A stretch of 64,000 bases of DNA. Source: an uncultured Nitrospira sp. (GTDB lineage Bacteria; Nitrospirota; Nitrospiria; Nitrospirales; Nitrospiraceae). Position 1 is the first letter of the stretch. Each line of letters begins with the position of its first letter. The DNA is taken from assembly GCA_902500775.1 (NCBI GenBank), contig CABVRZ010000003.1:111350-175349 (forward strand). Direction: 5' to 3'. This document shows, in pieces, positions 47,055-56,216 of this stretch. The notes under the pieces are model-generated. The model searched no databases. It saw nothing but the letters and a program-made list of their open reading frames with translations, and was not told where the DNA came from. The position numbers were made by a program, and so were the translations under genes.

Positions 47055-47695
47055 ATGAGCCGCATGGAGTCCTTCAAGCCAATCGAGATGAAATGCGATA
47101 AGGCACAGTCAATGACGGAGCTCCAGTTGCTGAGAGACGGTCCCGATGAGACGGAAGATGCACTGCTCATACGACTTCGGCAGGGAGACGTGGATGCGTT
47201 TGCTGAGCTGGTTCCTCGGTACCATGCTCAGCTGGTCCGGAGGGCTCTGCGCTATATCGCAGACCTGGAACTGGCGAAAGATGTCGTACAAGATACCTGG
47301 GTGGCTGTGACCACAGGGTTGGCAGCTTTGAAGGCAGATCGTCGCTTTGGGCCTGGATCTGTGGAATTCTTGTCCACAAGGCTAGGGATCGTGGTGCCCG
47401 TGAGAAACGTCACAGAACATTGTCCTGGGTCGGACATCGGGATGTCTCCTCGCGTGGTTGGGACGATCGGACACCAGAGAAACTACTTGCAAGCCAACAG
47501 GCCTTCTATGCCATGCATCAAGCGATTGAGCGCTTGTCAGCGACTCTGAAATCTGTGCTCATCCTTCGTGATAGGGATGGCGTTGCAGCGAGTCAAGTAT
47601 CTGCTACGCTGAATATCAATAGAACCAACCTGTATGTTCAACTTCACCGCGCGCGAGAACGAGTCAAAGTGGCGGTGAACACTGCGTTAGGATAA
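47055..47695 (+). pseudogene. ECF sigma factor gene with an internal frameshift
   Basis: Region 2 is intact in the first frame (IRLRQGDVDAFAELVPRYHA, DLELAKDVVQDTWVAV). Near 47325 the match moves to a second frame, which reads FEGRSSLWAWICGILVHKAR and then region 4 (LKSVLILRDRDGVAASQVSA, LHRARERVKVAV) to the stop at 47695. The first frame alone ends with unrelated sequence at 47549. A single-base loss in GCAGCTTTGAAG explains it. No slippery motif is evident, so this is a pseudogene or a sequencing error. When whole it would be about 213 residues. No anti-sigma gene is adjacent. Confidence 0.8.
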
Positions 47696-47835
47696 GCTTG
47701 AGGCTCGACCCTCACCAGTCAGGCTGAAAGGTTATTATGGTCTCGTGCTTCAAAACACATCCCTCGGTTCGTGCCTTGCATGGTCCAAACACCCGGATGA
47801 ACAAACTGGCACCCATGGTCCTTGGATAAGGTCAG

Positions 47836-48549
47836 ATGTCCCGAACCATTCTTGTAATCGAAGATGATCACGATATCGCTCACTTGGTAGAGTTTCACCT
47901 TCGTGATATGGGGTATGACGTATGCGTCGTGCATGATGGAACTGCAGGCCTTGCACAAGCCCTTGTCAAATCTTATGACCTCATTGTCCTTGATGTGATG
48001 CTTCCCGGAATGGACGGATTAGAATTGTGCCGGAAGCTGCGTGCAAATCCACGATACAGCCCGATCCTCATGTTGACGGCCAAGTCTTCAGAAGGTGATC
48101 GCGTATTAGGGCTGGAAGTGGGGGCGGACGATTATCTCACGAAGCCGTTTAGTGTGCTGGAGCTGCTGGCTCGAGTGAAGGCCTTATTTCGTCGTCTGGA
48201 TGCCGTGACAATGCTGGCTTCTCCGCAAGCGCAGAAAACGATTCGGGCCGGAGAGCTGACGATTGATGTGGAAAAACGAAAGGTGATGCTCCGGGGCACT
48301 GCCATCGACCTGACGGCTAAGGAGTTTGACCTCCTGTTGCAATTTGCTCAACACCCCGGCCAGGTCTATACGCGTTCAAAATTGTTGGATCTGGTCTGGG
48401 GGTATTCCCACGAAGGGTATGAACATACGGTGAACTCTCACATCAATCGGCTACGGGCCAAAATCGAGGGCGACAGCAGTCGGCCTCGCTATATTCTGAC
48501 GGTGTGGGGGGTCGGCTATAGCTTTTCAGAAGAATGGACCAGCGAGTAG
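47836..48549 (+). CDS. OmpR/PhoB-family response regulator
   Basis: A 237-residue protein with a receiver domain (acidic pair in IEDDHD, phospho-acceptor Asp53 in VLDVMLPGMDG, TAK, and Lys in LTKPFS) and a winged-helix DNA-binding domain (ELTIDVEKRKVML, LTAKEFDLLLQFAQHPGQV, VNSHINRLRAKIE). It is phosphorylated by the kinase encoded 4 nt downstream. Targets unknown; nearby candidates are the small secreted protein gene and the propeller gene. Confidence 0.95.
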   Translation: MSRTILVIEDDHDIAHLVEFHLRDMGYDVCVVHDGTAGLAQALVKSYDLIVLDVMLPGMDGLELCRKLRANPRYSPILMLTAKSSEGDRVLGLEVGADDYLTKPFSVLELLARVKALFRRLDAVTMLASPQAQKTIRAGELTIDVEKRKVMLRGTAIDLTAKEFDLLLQFAQHPGQVYTRSKLLDLVWGYSHEGYEHTVNSHINRLRAKIEGDSSRPRYILTVWGVGYSFSEEWTSE

Positions 48550-48553
48550 CCCA

Positions 48554-50092
48554 ATGTTCACCACCCTGTATGGGAAACTGGCCGCGGTCCTCTTCGGGCT
48601 ATTTTGCCTGATTGGGGCTGGAATGATCCTGCTCACCCTGTATACGACCCACTTGCATTTCCAAGAGGTCAGCCAAAAGCTCAACCAGACCCTAGCGGAG
48701 CGCCTGGTGTCGGAGAATGTGTTGCTGCAGGCGGGACAGGTGAACGAGGCGGCACTCAAGGACCTGTTTCATATGCTCATGGTGATTAACCCCAGCATCG
48801 AAGTGTATCTACTTGATGCCCACGGTACGATCCTCACTTATTCAGCGCCATCTGGGAAGGTGAAACGCCAGCGTGTCTCGCTCGACGCCGTGGAACGATT
48901 TCTATCTAGAGCAGAGGACTTTCCCATCCTCGGTGACGACCCGCGCGATCTGACGCGTCAAAAAATTTTTTCAGCATTTCCCATCGAATCACTTAGCGGA
49001 ACCGTCGAAGGCTACCTCTATGTGATCCTGGTCGGCGAGGAATTTGACTCGGCCGCGACGATGCTGGCGGAGAGCTATATCCTTAGGCTCAGCAGTTGGA
49101 GCGTGGCGGCCATTCTGTTGTTGAGCCTCGTGACAGGGCTCGTTCTGGTGAAGCTCATCACGCGACGGATAAGGAGACTCGCCTTGTCCATGGAGGCGTT
49201 CAAGCAGAGCGATTTTCTCGCGCTCCCCTGGCCATCGTCCCAATCGCAGAGCCTTTCCCTTCGAGGAGATGAAATCGATGAGCTGGGACAAATTTATGCA
49301 CAAATGGCCGACCGGATCCAGCAACAAGTACGCCAGCTTCAACAAACGGATCAGCTGAGACGGGAATTAGTGGCCGATGTCTCCCATGATCTTCGTACTC
49401 CGCTGACTTCGCTCCAGGGGTATTTAGAAACTTTGCTCTTGAAGGAAAGTGCGCTATCGGCGCAAGAACAGCGAAACTATCTCGAAATTGCGACCGCACA
49501 GAGCAAGCACCTGGGAAAATTGATTGCAGACCTATTTGATCTCGCCAAACTGAATGCTCAAGAGATGGTGCCTCATCGTGAATCTTTTGCACTTGGGGAA
49601 CTGGCGCAAGATGTGGTGCAACAGTTTCACTTACTGGTTGAGAAAAAACGGCTTACGATTCAACTGCGTGCAGAGCCGGATCTCCCTTTGGTCTCGGCCG
49701 ATATTGGGCTCATTGAACGTGTGTTGGAAAATCTGATCGCTAACGCCGTCCGACATACTGAGGAGCGGGGCACCGTGATAGTGGCCATCAGTCACAAGGC
49801 TAGCCAGATTGTGACGGAGGTCTCGGATACCGGTTGTGGGATCTCAGCTGAGGATCTTCCGTGTATCTTTGACCGATACTATCGGGTTCACAATAGCCGG
49901 CAAGCGCGAACAGCCGGCGCCGGACTTGGCCTCGCTATTGCGAAACGAATACTTGAACTTCATGGTCGTGGGATTGAGGTTCAGAGCGTCCTGAATGAGG
50001 GAACCACGTTCCGCTTTTATCTGTCCCCAGCGTTGCCTTCCTCGACGGCCCACGATCGCAACCCATGTGATCGAAATGTGACCATTCCGTGA
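48554..50092 (+). CDS. membrane sensor histidine kinase
   Basis: A 512-residue protein: membrane helix at about residues 8-30, periplasmic sensor region of about 145 residues, second helix (about 178-200), HAMP linker, HisKA with DVSHDLRTPLTSLQG (His278), and HATPase with NAVRH, DTGCGI and AGAGLGLAI. It senses an unknown periplasmic signal and phosphorylates the response regulator encoded just upstream. Both domains are complete. Confidence 0.95.
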   Translation: MFTTLYGKLAAVLFGLFCLIGAGMILLTLYTTHLHFQEVSQKLNQTLAERLVSENVLLQAGQVNEAALKDLFHMLMVINPSIEVYLLDAHGTILTYSAPSGKVKRQRVSLDAVERFLSRAEDFPILGDDPRDLTRQKIFSAFPIESLSGTVEGYLYVILVGEEFDSAATMLAESYILRLSSWSVAAILLLSLVTGLVLVKLITRRIRRLALSMEAFKQSDFLALPWPSSQSQSLSLRGDEIDELGQIYAQMADRIQQQVRQLQQTDQLRRELVADVSHDLRTPLTSLQGYLETLLLKESALSAQEQRNYLEIATAQSKHLGKLIADLFDLAKLNAQEMVPHRESFALGELAQDVVQQFHLLVEKKRLTIQLRAEPDLPLVSADIGLIERVLENLIANAVRHTEERGTVIVAISHKASQIVTEVSDTGCGISAEDLPCIFDRYYRVHNSRQARTAGAGLGLAIAKRILELHGRGIEVQSVLNEGTTFRFYLSPALPSSTAHDRNPCDRNVTIP

Positions 50093-50223
50093 CGCGTCCG
50101 AAACGAGCCCGTGGTATCAGTTGTTATGCGTGGTAGTAGTGGGAGGCTAAGGCAATAGCCACCCGATGGGTCGTGCACTCGGAGCAGCGTTCTCTGTAAG
50201 ATCTGAGGTCGACTGACGACTCA

Positions 50224-50565
50224 CTACTGAATCGAATTGGCGAATCCATCTCGGGTGATTTCAGCACGTACGAGATCACCGACTTTGTTCGGCCCACGTA
50301 GTCGTTTGGTGTCACGGCTGACATAGACCCGAAGTTGATTCCCTTCGTAGTCTTCGACGATGTAGAGATCGCCCTTCATGGTCTTGATCGTGCCGCTGAT
50401 GGTTTTCCAGGCAGGGCCTGGTTTCAGAGTGACCTGGCTAGTGGTCGACGGACTGGTCATAGCCGGTTCGGTTGATTCAGCTGTTCCCAGGGTAGGACTC
50501 ATCAGAGTCGTCGGAAGGAGAGTCCCCAAGATAGCCGGAAGGATCATCTGGCGATGGAGCGGCAT
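50224..50565 (-). CDS. small secreted hypothetical protein
   Basis: A 113-residue exported protein with a hydrophobic signal (ILPAILGTLLPTTLMSP). The mature C-terminal part (WKTISGTIKTMKGDLYIVED, then LRVYVSRDTKRL, VGDLVRAEITRDGFANSIQ) looks like a short OB-fold or SH3-like barrel, similar to exported bacterial BOF-type proteins. Family not firmly known. It is convergent with the kinase gene and divergent from the radical SAM operon. Confidence 0.65.
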   Translation of the reverse strand: MPLHRQMILPAILGTLLPTTLMSPTLGTAESTEPAMTSPSTTSQVTLKPGPAWKTISGTIKTMKGDLYIVEDYEGNQLRVYVSRDTKRLRGPNKVGDLVRAEITRDGFANSIQ

Positions 50566-50734
50566 GATAGACCTCCTGGTAAGGGTCGGTAGCGATACGA
50601 TGATTGTGCCGCAAAGTTTGTCCTTGTCGAGCGAAATGTGAAAATACTGACATGCGGGCTACGCCCCGAGCTGAGGGAAGAGGATGGACATCGATGGGCG
50701 ATGAGCCGCACATCAACCAGGCCAGGGATTGGTC

Positions 50735-51793
50735 ATGCTGATTCAAATTGAAAGATCTGCTGGCCCACTCACGGAGCGAGGGGAGCAACGTTCTCGTGAA
50801 CAGAGAGAGAGGCCGAACCTGGTCCAAGCGTTGTGGGGTGGTGTCAGGAATCTGTTGTTGAGACGACCGCTACTCGCTATTTTCCAAGTGAACCTTCGCT
50901 GCAACTCGGCCTGCGGCTACTGCAACCTTCCCTTGAATGAAGGCCGGTACGAACTATCGCAGCAGGAAATTAGGACGATCTTCAGCCGGCTCTATCGAGA
51001 TGGCCTTCGCCTGGTCTTTCTTCAAGGAGGAGAACCATTGTTGAGGCGAGACTTATTGGATATTCTTCAACATTTAGATGAGATCGGATTTCGCATCACC
51101 GTGATTACCAATGGGACCAAACTGACCAGGCAACTCGTGGAGCAGTTTGAGAAGCTGTCGGTGTCGCTCTCCATCAGTTTTGACACGCTCGATCGCGTGA
51201 AGTACAAGCGGATTCGTGGTGCAGATCAGTTCGAGGAGGTCCGAGCGGGTCTTGATCTCCTCCGAGACTACCGTCATCCCAAATTTCTGACCTGCATTGT
51301 GAGCGAATTGAACCGGGATGAGGTGCCTGATGTGGTTGGATTTGCTCTCCGACGAGGATTTCTTCCGGTCGTCGGCGCCTACCATTGGGATGTGGGACTC
51401 TATGGAAAACAAGATCACAGGCTGATGTATGAGCGGCATCAGGCACGATTGGTGTTTGAGCGGTTGTTGGAGCAGAAGCTCCTGCCGCCAGGCTACCTTC
51501 GGCACTATGCGAAGGACAATGTGGACTGGTTAGATGAAAGGTCACTCGAGCCCTGCGACGCGGGACGGTACAGTATTGCCATCGATGCCTCGGGAAACGT
51601 CTCACCCTGTCTGTCACTCCCAGCGGTGGGGAATCTTCTGCACAGTTCGCTCCAGGATCTCCTCGCCCAGTTTGATCGACAAGCCGTTCAAGCTTGTTCT
51701 GACCAGTCTTCGTGCAATCGAGTAGACGGGCGAGTCATTGGGTCGGTGCTCCGGCATCCGATTGCCGCGTGGCGGACACCGGTCTCATGGTAA
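50735..51793 (+). CDS. radical SAM protein
   Basis: A 352-residue protein with the AdoMet/4Fe-4S motif CNSACGYC (Cys56, Cys60, Cys63), LVFLQGGEPLLRRDL and a TIM-barrel-type core. The C-terminal part carries further Cys residues (LEPCDAG, VSPCLSL, QACSDQSSCNR) like a SPASM-type auxiliary cluster region, so peptide or protein modification is possible. ATG 50735 is chosen over the in-frame TTG two codons upstream. It is the first gene of a four-gene operon; the next start is 16 nt after its stop. Confidence 0.85.
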   Translation: MLIQIERSAGPLTERGEQRSREQRERPNLVQALWGGVRNLLLRRPLLAIFQVNLRCNSACGYCNLPLNEGRYELSQQEIRTIFSRLYRDGLRLVFLQGGEPLLRRDLLDILQHLDEIGFRITVITNGTKLTRQLVEQFEKLSVSLSISFDTLDRVKYKRIRGADQFEEVRAGLDLLRDYRHPKFLTCIVSELNRDEVPDVVGFALRRGFLPVVGAYHWDVGLYGKQDHRLMYERHQARLVFERLLEQKLLPPGYLRHYAKDNVDWLDERSLEPCDAGRYSIAIDASGNVSPCLSLPAVGNLLHSSLQDLLAQFDRQAVQACSDQSSCNRVDGRVIGSVLRHPIAAWRTPVSW

Positions 51794-51809
51794 CGAGGGA
51801 GGGCATCCG

Positions 51810-52607
51810 ATGCGGTGGATCCTCATAGTGCTGGTCACCGGACTCACGGCCTGTTCCAGTGTTCCGACGTCGTTCACACCCACCAGTCCGCTTCCACCCC
51901 AGGAGTTTTTGCACAAGCTGTGGGAGCAGGTCCTCGCGGCTCACGTTCACAATGGCATTGTCGACTACCCTGGCATGCAAGGGGACGATCGGCTACCGGC
52001 GTATCTGGCCCAGCTGGATCGAGTGGATCCCAATGCGTTCGCCACAAGATCTGATCGTCTGGCCTTCTGGATCAATGCCTATAACGTATTTGCCGTCAAG
52101 GGCATCCTTGACCAGTACTCGCCAGCGAGTTACATCGGGCGCTATCGCTATTTCATTGGACGGGACTATCGGGTCGGAGGAGCATTCATCAATCTGTATG
52201 ATCTGGAACGGCAGGTGTTAATCAAACAGTTTCAAGAGCCGTTGATCCATTTTGCCATCGTCTGCGCCTCGACCTCCTGTCCCAAGCTCCAGCCTTGGAC
52301 CTATGAGCCGGAGCAACTTGGGGTGCAATTGGATCAGGTCGCCAGGCAGTTTATCAACGATCCCACACGCAATCGGTTTGACCGCACTCGCAAAGTGGCC
52401 TCGCTCTCGATGATCTTCAAATGGTTTGAGAGTGACTTTTCCGGAGCAGCTGGATCGGTGCTGGCCTACATCATTCGCTATATAAACGACCCTGAGCTGG
52501 TTCACGACCTTATGCAATCGACCTATCGTATCGAATACCTCGACTATGACTGGACCTTGAACGGGATTCCTCCAGAGGAGCACGACCATGCTGGTACGTC
52601 CGGATGA
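51810..52607 (+). CDS. DUF547 lipoprotein
   Basis: A 265-residue protein from ATG 51810, with GAGGGAGGG upstream. The lipobox LTAC (Cys15) predicts a lipoprotein. The DUF547 core is clear: NGIVDYPGMQGDD, LAFWINAYNVFAVKGILD, INLYDLERQVL, IHFAIVCASTSCPKL. The conserved Cys-His pattern suggests a cysteine-peptidase-like fold, but the function of the family is unknown. The next gene starts inside its end (20-nt overlap). Confidence 0.88.
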   Translation: MRWILIVLVTGLTACSSVPTSFTPTSPLPPQEFLHKLWEQVLAAHVHNGIVDYPGMQGDDRLPAYLAQLDRVDPNAFATRSDRLAFWINAYNVFAVKGILDQYSPASYIGRYRYFIGRDYRVGGAFINLYDLERQVLIKQFQEPLIHFAIVCASTSCPKLQPWTYEPEQLGVQLDQVARQFINDPTRNRFDRTRKVASLSMIFKWFESDFSGAAGSVLAYIIRYINDPELVHDLMQSTYRIEYLDYDWTLNGIPPEEHDHAGTSG

Positions 52608-53223
52608 GAAGGTACCGATCGCTCGGCTTCTGACGTTTTTGGAGCATGGGGAGCGCATGGCGCATGACTGTGCCAAGGCGCAAGCGGCATTGGCCGAAGA
52701 GGCGGGGACACGCCGGTTTCTTGAGAGTCAATCGCGACAGGAAGGAATACATGCGGTCGTGTTCCGAGGGGCAATCGCCTGGCTTGCGCCAAAGCATCTG
52801 GGCGATGTGGCCTTCCTTCCAGCCCTCGAAGAGTATCGTTCAATCCTGAACGAGGAGTTGACCAAAGGAAACCTCGTTGAGACCTATCTTGCAGAACAGG
52901 TCGTTCTCGAGGGATTAGGGGAGGCCATCCTGACCAGGATTGAGCAGGGATTAGCCAAGCGAGCGGCTCCATTTGGACAGCTACGTCGCACGCTGCTTCA
53001 CCAGGAGGAAGCGCATCACGGTTTCGGTCGCCGGCAACTCGAGCGGGCTATCGAACGTGATGAGACTGATCGTACGGTCCTCCAACAGCGGGCACAACGG
53101 TATTTGGCCCTAACGGATTCGATGGTCTGCACGCTCTGTGATCTGTTCGACAGTATTGATGAAGATGCGGGCGCATGGGCCGCCGATGTTCGAACCTTCT
53201 TGCCACGGTGGTTGATCGCATGA
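52588..53223 (+). CDS. ferritin-like diiron-type protein
   Basis: A 211-residue all-helical protein. Four metal-ligand-like motifs are visible in order: LEHGE, ESQSRQEGIH (ExxH), VLEGLGE, and HQEEAHHGFG (ExxH). This is the layout of a four-helix diiron carboxylate protein, though no specific family is recognised. It may oxidise a substrate made by the radical SAM enzyme or provide iron-oxygen chemistry. It overlaps the DUF547 gene and its stop overlaps the next ATG by 4 nt. Confidence 0.7.
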   Translation: MLVRPDEKVPIARLLTFLEHGERMAHDCAKAQAALAEEAGTRRFLESQSRQEGIHAVVFRGAIAWLAPKHLGDVAFLPALEEYRSILNEELTKGNLVETYLAEQVVLEGLGEAILTRIEQGLAKRAAPFGQLRRTLLHQEEAHHGFGRRQLERAIERDETDRTVLQQRAQRYLALTDSMVCTLCDLFDSIDEDAGAWAADVRTFLPRWLIA

Positions 53224-53930
53224 TTTCTATTGTGATGCCGACCTATAACGAAGAGAACGTCCTGCCGCAGAATCTTCGAGTACTATTCACACAGCCTGGC
53301 GACTATGAGGTGGTCATCGTGGACGGCGGCAGCACCGATCGAACTCGCGTCATCGTGGATCAGTTTAATTTTCAACACCCCTCACCCCTTACTCCTCACC
53401 CTTCACGCCAAGTGGTAGCGGCTCCCAAAGGCCGCGCATCACAGATGAACGTAGGCGCCCAAGCAGCAAGGGGGGAATGGCTGCTCTTTCTCCATGCCGA
53501 TACGGTTTTGCCGCATGGATCACTGCGGCGGCTAAATGAACTTGAAGAACACGGTGAAGTTCAGGCAGGCGGCTTCATGCATCAGTTTTCTGGAGATGAC
53601 TGGAGACTCCGACTCATTTCGCTCTTGGATAATTTTCGTTGTGCCCGCAGCCGGATTATCTATGGTGATCAGGCCTTGTTCATCCGTCGCTCGTTGTTCG
53701 AGCAGCTCGGTGGGTTTCCCAATCAGCCGATCTTGGAGGATGTGGCCTTCTGCGAACGCGTGATCAACGTTACGAGTCCGGTTTTGCTGTCGCCGCCGGT
53801 CGTCACCGATGCCAGAAAGTTCGTGAAGATGGGAGTGTGGCGAAGTTTTATCCGCGTGCTCCTCATCATCCTCCACGTCGAATTCCGTCTGCCGGTTTTA
53901 CCGCGGAGATTCTTTCAAGACGTGCGTTGA
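53220..53930 (+). CDS. family 2 glycosyltransferase (TIGR04283-like)
   Basis: A 236-residue GT-A transferase: ISIVMPTYNEENVLP, VVIVDGGSTDRT, GRASQMNVGAQAARGEWLLF, LHADT, then GDQALFIRR and LEDVAF. This fits the group described as rSAM/selenodomain-associated transferase 2, and a radical SAM gene is indeed in this operon. A short insertion at residues about 53-63 (HPSPLTPHPSR) is encoded by a C/T-rich repeat and is unlike the family. It starts at an ATG overlapping the previous stop. Confidence 0.85.
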   Translation: MISIVMPTYNEENVLPQNLRVLFTQPGDYEVVIVDGGSTDRTRVIVDQFNFQHPSPLTPHPSRQVVAAPKGRASQMNVGAQAARGEWLLFLHADTVLPHGSLRRLNELEEHGEVQAGGFMHQFSGDDWRLRLISLLDNFRCARSRIIYGDQALFIRRSLFEQLGGFPNQPILEDVAFCERVINVTSPVLLSPPVVTDARKFVKMGVWRSFIRVLLIILHVEFRLPVLPRRFFQDVR

Positions 53931-54343
53931 GAGCGAGTAGGTGTAGAACAGTGTTTCGTTGTGCGTCCTCCGCCATCGTATTTCTTACCAATTTCTCATC
54001 TCGCTCTTATTCGTTTCTCATGTTTTTCGATTACAACCTAGCTGCACGATGACCATAGCAGTGAACGCTTCTCTCTCGAAAGAGCGGTGCTGACTGGGCG
54101 GTGACGGGACGTGGCGTCTGCAACGTTGGGAAGCTCGCGAAGTACGAGGTGCAGTGAAATCACTGATGGTACGCTCTGTCTTCTCAAGCGGGCAAGAGTT
54201 TAGGAATACGTGGGTTGTTAGAATTGTACGCTTGACGTGCGTCCATACCATTGCCTATACAACATGGCTGCCCTCGTGGGTTCAGAGCATAACGAGAGGT
54301 CGGTGACTGTGTCCTGTTCAACCTGATTCTGAGGAGGAGTTGC
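53931..54343. other. 413-bp region without a supported gene
   Basis: Lies between the glycosyltransferase and the cupredoxin/propeller gene. No conserved frame, terminator or convincing promoter was recognised. It probably holds the promoter for the gene at 54344, which has a GAGGAG ribosome binding site. Confidence 0.4.
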
Positions 54344-56173
54344 ATGATGATGTGGCAACAGAAGTTCAGTGTGTTAATGATCGGGGTGCTGAGTCTTGTG
54401 ATGGGATTCACGGAGCAGGCCATGGCAGGCGGGCCTCGTGTCGAGTTTGAGCTCACGGACGAGCCCGGTGCGTGGTTTCGAAATACCGCTGGTCCGGTCG
54501 CAGGCTTTCAGTCGTTAGCCGTAGCGACACCTGGAACAGAAGTACGGTTTACCGGTAAATCAAACACCGTTCATACCAGAACAAGCCTGATTTTCCCGAC
54601 CGGTGCAGTCAACATGCCGTTCGACACAGCACCGCGGAAGGGTTCAGATGAAGTTGTGCTCCATACCCCAGGGCTCTACGTGTTCACCTGCAAGATTCAC
54701 CCGTACATGTTTGGAGCAGTGATCGTCGATGATCCAAGTACGACCGGATTAGATCTCGGCGAACAGGTTTCACTGGTCACCTTTCCTACAGGAGTAGGAG
54801 TGCCGACAACCAGCAACCTGGCGGCCAGACTGTTGCGCACGTTCTTTATTGCAACCAATCCAGTGAACTGGCTTGACTACACGACTCCTGGCCCCTGGCA
54901 TATCACCTACCCGGGTGTGAATGTGCGAGCGACGGGTGGGGTCGTCGTCAATCTTGATACCTACCTGAGTACAATGGTACCGGGGATAGAGAATGATAAG
55001 GCTAAAGAGGCATTGTTCAATCCAACCACGCAAGCGGTGGGAGAAATCTGGGTGGACACGCAATTCGAAAGGACCAGAGGAAAGAGCAAGCCGGGAACAG
55101 CTACCGCCGTGAGCGGTCAAACCTGGGTGCCGACCAGGAAGGTAGCATTGCCTCAGATCAACATGAACAATCCCCACAACATGTGGACGGATCGGAACCA
55201 GAATCTGATCTATCAGACGCAGTGGTTCGACAGTAAACTCACGGTCTTTAACCGCACGACCGGCCAGTTCTTAAACAACATCTCGGTCGGGGAATCCCCC
55301 TCCCATGTCATGACGCGGGTGGACACCGATCAGCTCCACGTGGCGTTGAACGGCTCGCCGAACAACGATTCGGTGGTGGAACTGGCGCCATTGGCGAATG
55401 GAGTTCAGCGTCGTATCAATATCGGGGCCGGTGCGCCGCACGCACACTGGATGAGCCATGACGGCAAGCTGATGCTGACCCCAAATGCCTTTACGGCGAA
55501 CAGCACCCAGTACAACTTTGCCAATAACCGAATCGATGTGATTCGGCAGACCGGCAATCTTCCGATTGCGACCGGGATGACGCCGGATTCAAAGAAAGCC
55601 TATGTGGCCAGCCTTCTCGACAGCACGATCACGGTCATTGATACCGCGGCAAATTTGCCGATCGGGACGATCAATCTGTTGGCAAACTACGACGCGATTA
55701 CCGGCGCTGTTACTGGACCAGTCGGAGCCTTGCCGATTCAGACACCAGTCGCGCCCAATGGAACGAGCATGGTGACAGCGAACACGCTTACGGGGACAAT
55801 CCTGCTCATCGATCCAAGGACGGATACGGTCGTGAACATGTTCGGCTGTGATCCAGGCTGCCATGGGGTGCAGTACGGCGCGAAGCAGAATGGCGGGTAT
55901 TATGCCTACGTCTCGAGCAAGTTCTCGAACAGCCTGATCATCGTTGACCCAGATCCTGACAATAACGGCAATCTGGACGATGCGAGGATTGCCGGCCGTA
56001 TTCTCCTCACAGCGACCAGCACCACTGCCACCGATGATACCATCACAAGCAATCGTGGCATGGGTGGCCAGGGCATTCTGACGATTCCCGTTGTCTATAA
56101 CGGATGGGTGCAAAAACTTCCAGATTCATGGAAGAATCTACTGACACCAGGTCAGCGGAATCCGATTCCTTAA
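54344..56173 (+). CDS. periplasmic cupredoxin fused to a His-rich beta-propeller
   Basis: A 609-residue exported protein (signal peptide ending about residue 28, MAGGP). Residues about 30-130 form a plastocyanin-like domain with type 1 copper ligands His77, Cys116, His119 and Met122 (TVHT and FTCKIHPYMFG). A long insertion follows, then a YVTN-type propeller (about 255-590) with His-containing blade loops: NPHNMWTDRNQN, SPSHVMTR, APHAHWMSHDG and CDPGCHGVQYG. Nitrous oxide reductase also joins a cupredoxin to a His-rich propeller, but in the opposite order and with a binuclear CuA site. A redox or copper-carrier role is likely; the exact one is unknown. Confidence 0.8.
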   Translation: MMMWQQKFSVLMIGVLSLVMGFTEQAMAGGPRVEFELTDEPGAWFRNTAGPVAGFQSLAVATPGTEVRFTGKSNTVHTRTSLIFPTGAVNMPFDTAPRKGSDEVVLHTPGLYVFTCKIHPYMFGAVIVDDPSTTGLDLGEQVSLVTFPTGVGVPTTSNLAARLLRTFFIATNPVNWLDYTTPGPWHITYPGVNVRATGGVVVNLDTYLSTMVPGIENDKAKEALFNPTTQAVGEIWVDTQFERTRGKSKPGTATAVSGQTWVPTRKVALPQINMNNPHNMWTDRNQNLIYQTQWFDSKLTVFNRTTGQFLNNISVGESPSHVMTRVDTDQLHVALNGSPNNDSVVELAPLANGVQRRINIGAGAPHAHWMSHDGKLMLTPNAFTANSTQYNFANNRIDVIRQTGNLPIATGMTPDSKKAYVASLLDSTITVIDTAANLPIGTINLLANYDAITGAVTGPVGALPIQTPVAPNGTSMVTANTLTGTILLIDPRTDTVVNMFGCDPGCHGVQYGAKQNGGYYAYVSSKFSNSLIIVDPDPDNNGNLDDARIAGRILLTATSTTATDDTITSNRGMGGQGILTIPVVYNGWVQKLPDSWKNLLTPGQRNPIP

Positions 56174-56187
56174 AACAACTGATCCTT

Positions 56188-56216
56188 GTCCAGCCTGAGC
56201 GCTGCTCAGGCTGGAC
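56188..56216 (+). terminator. strong hairpin after the cupredoxin/propeller gene
   Basis: GTCCAGCCTGAGC and GCTCAGGCTGGAC form a perfect 13-bp stem with a 3-nt loop, starting 14 nt after the stop codon. There is no T-run, but position and strength support a transcription-end or mRNA-protecting structure. Confidence 0.65.

Noticed and set aside
47315..47330. Programmed frameshift in the sigma factor
   Set aside because: No slippery heptamer or internal Shine-Dalgarno-like signal at the shift point; a lesion or sequencing error is simpler.
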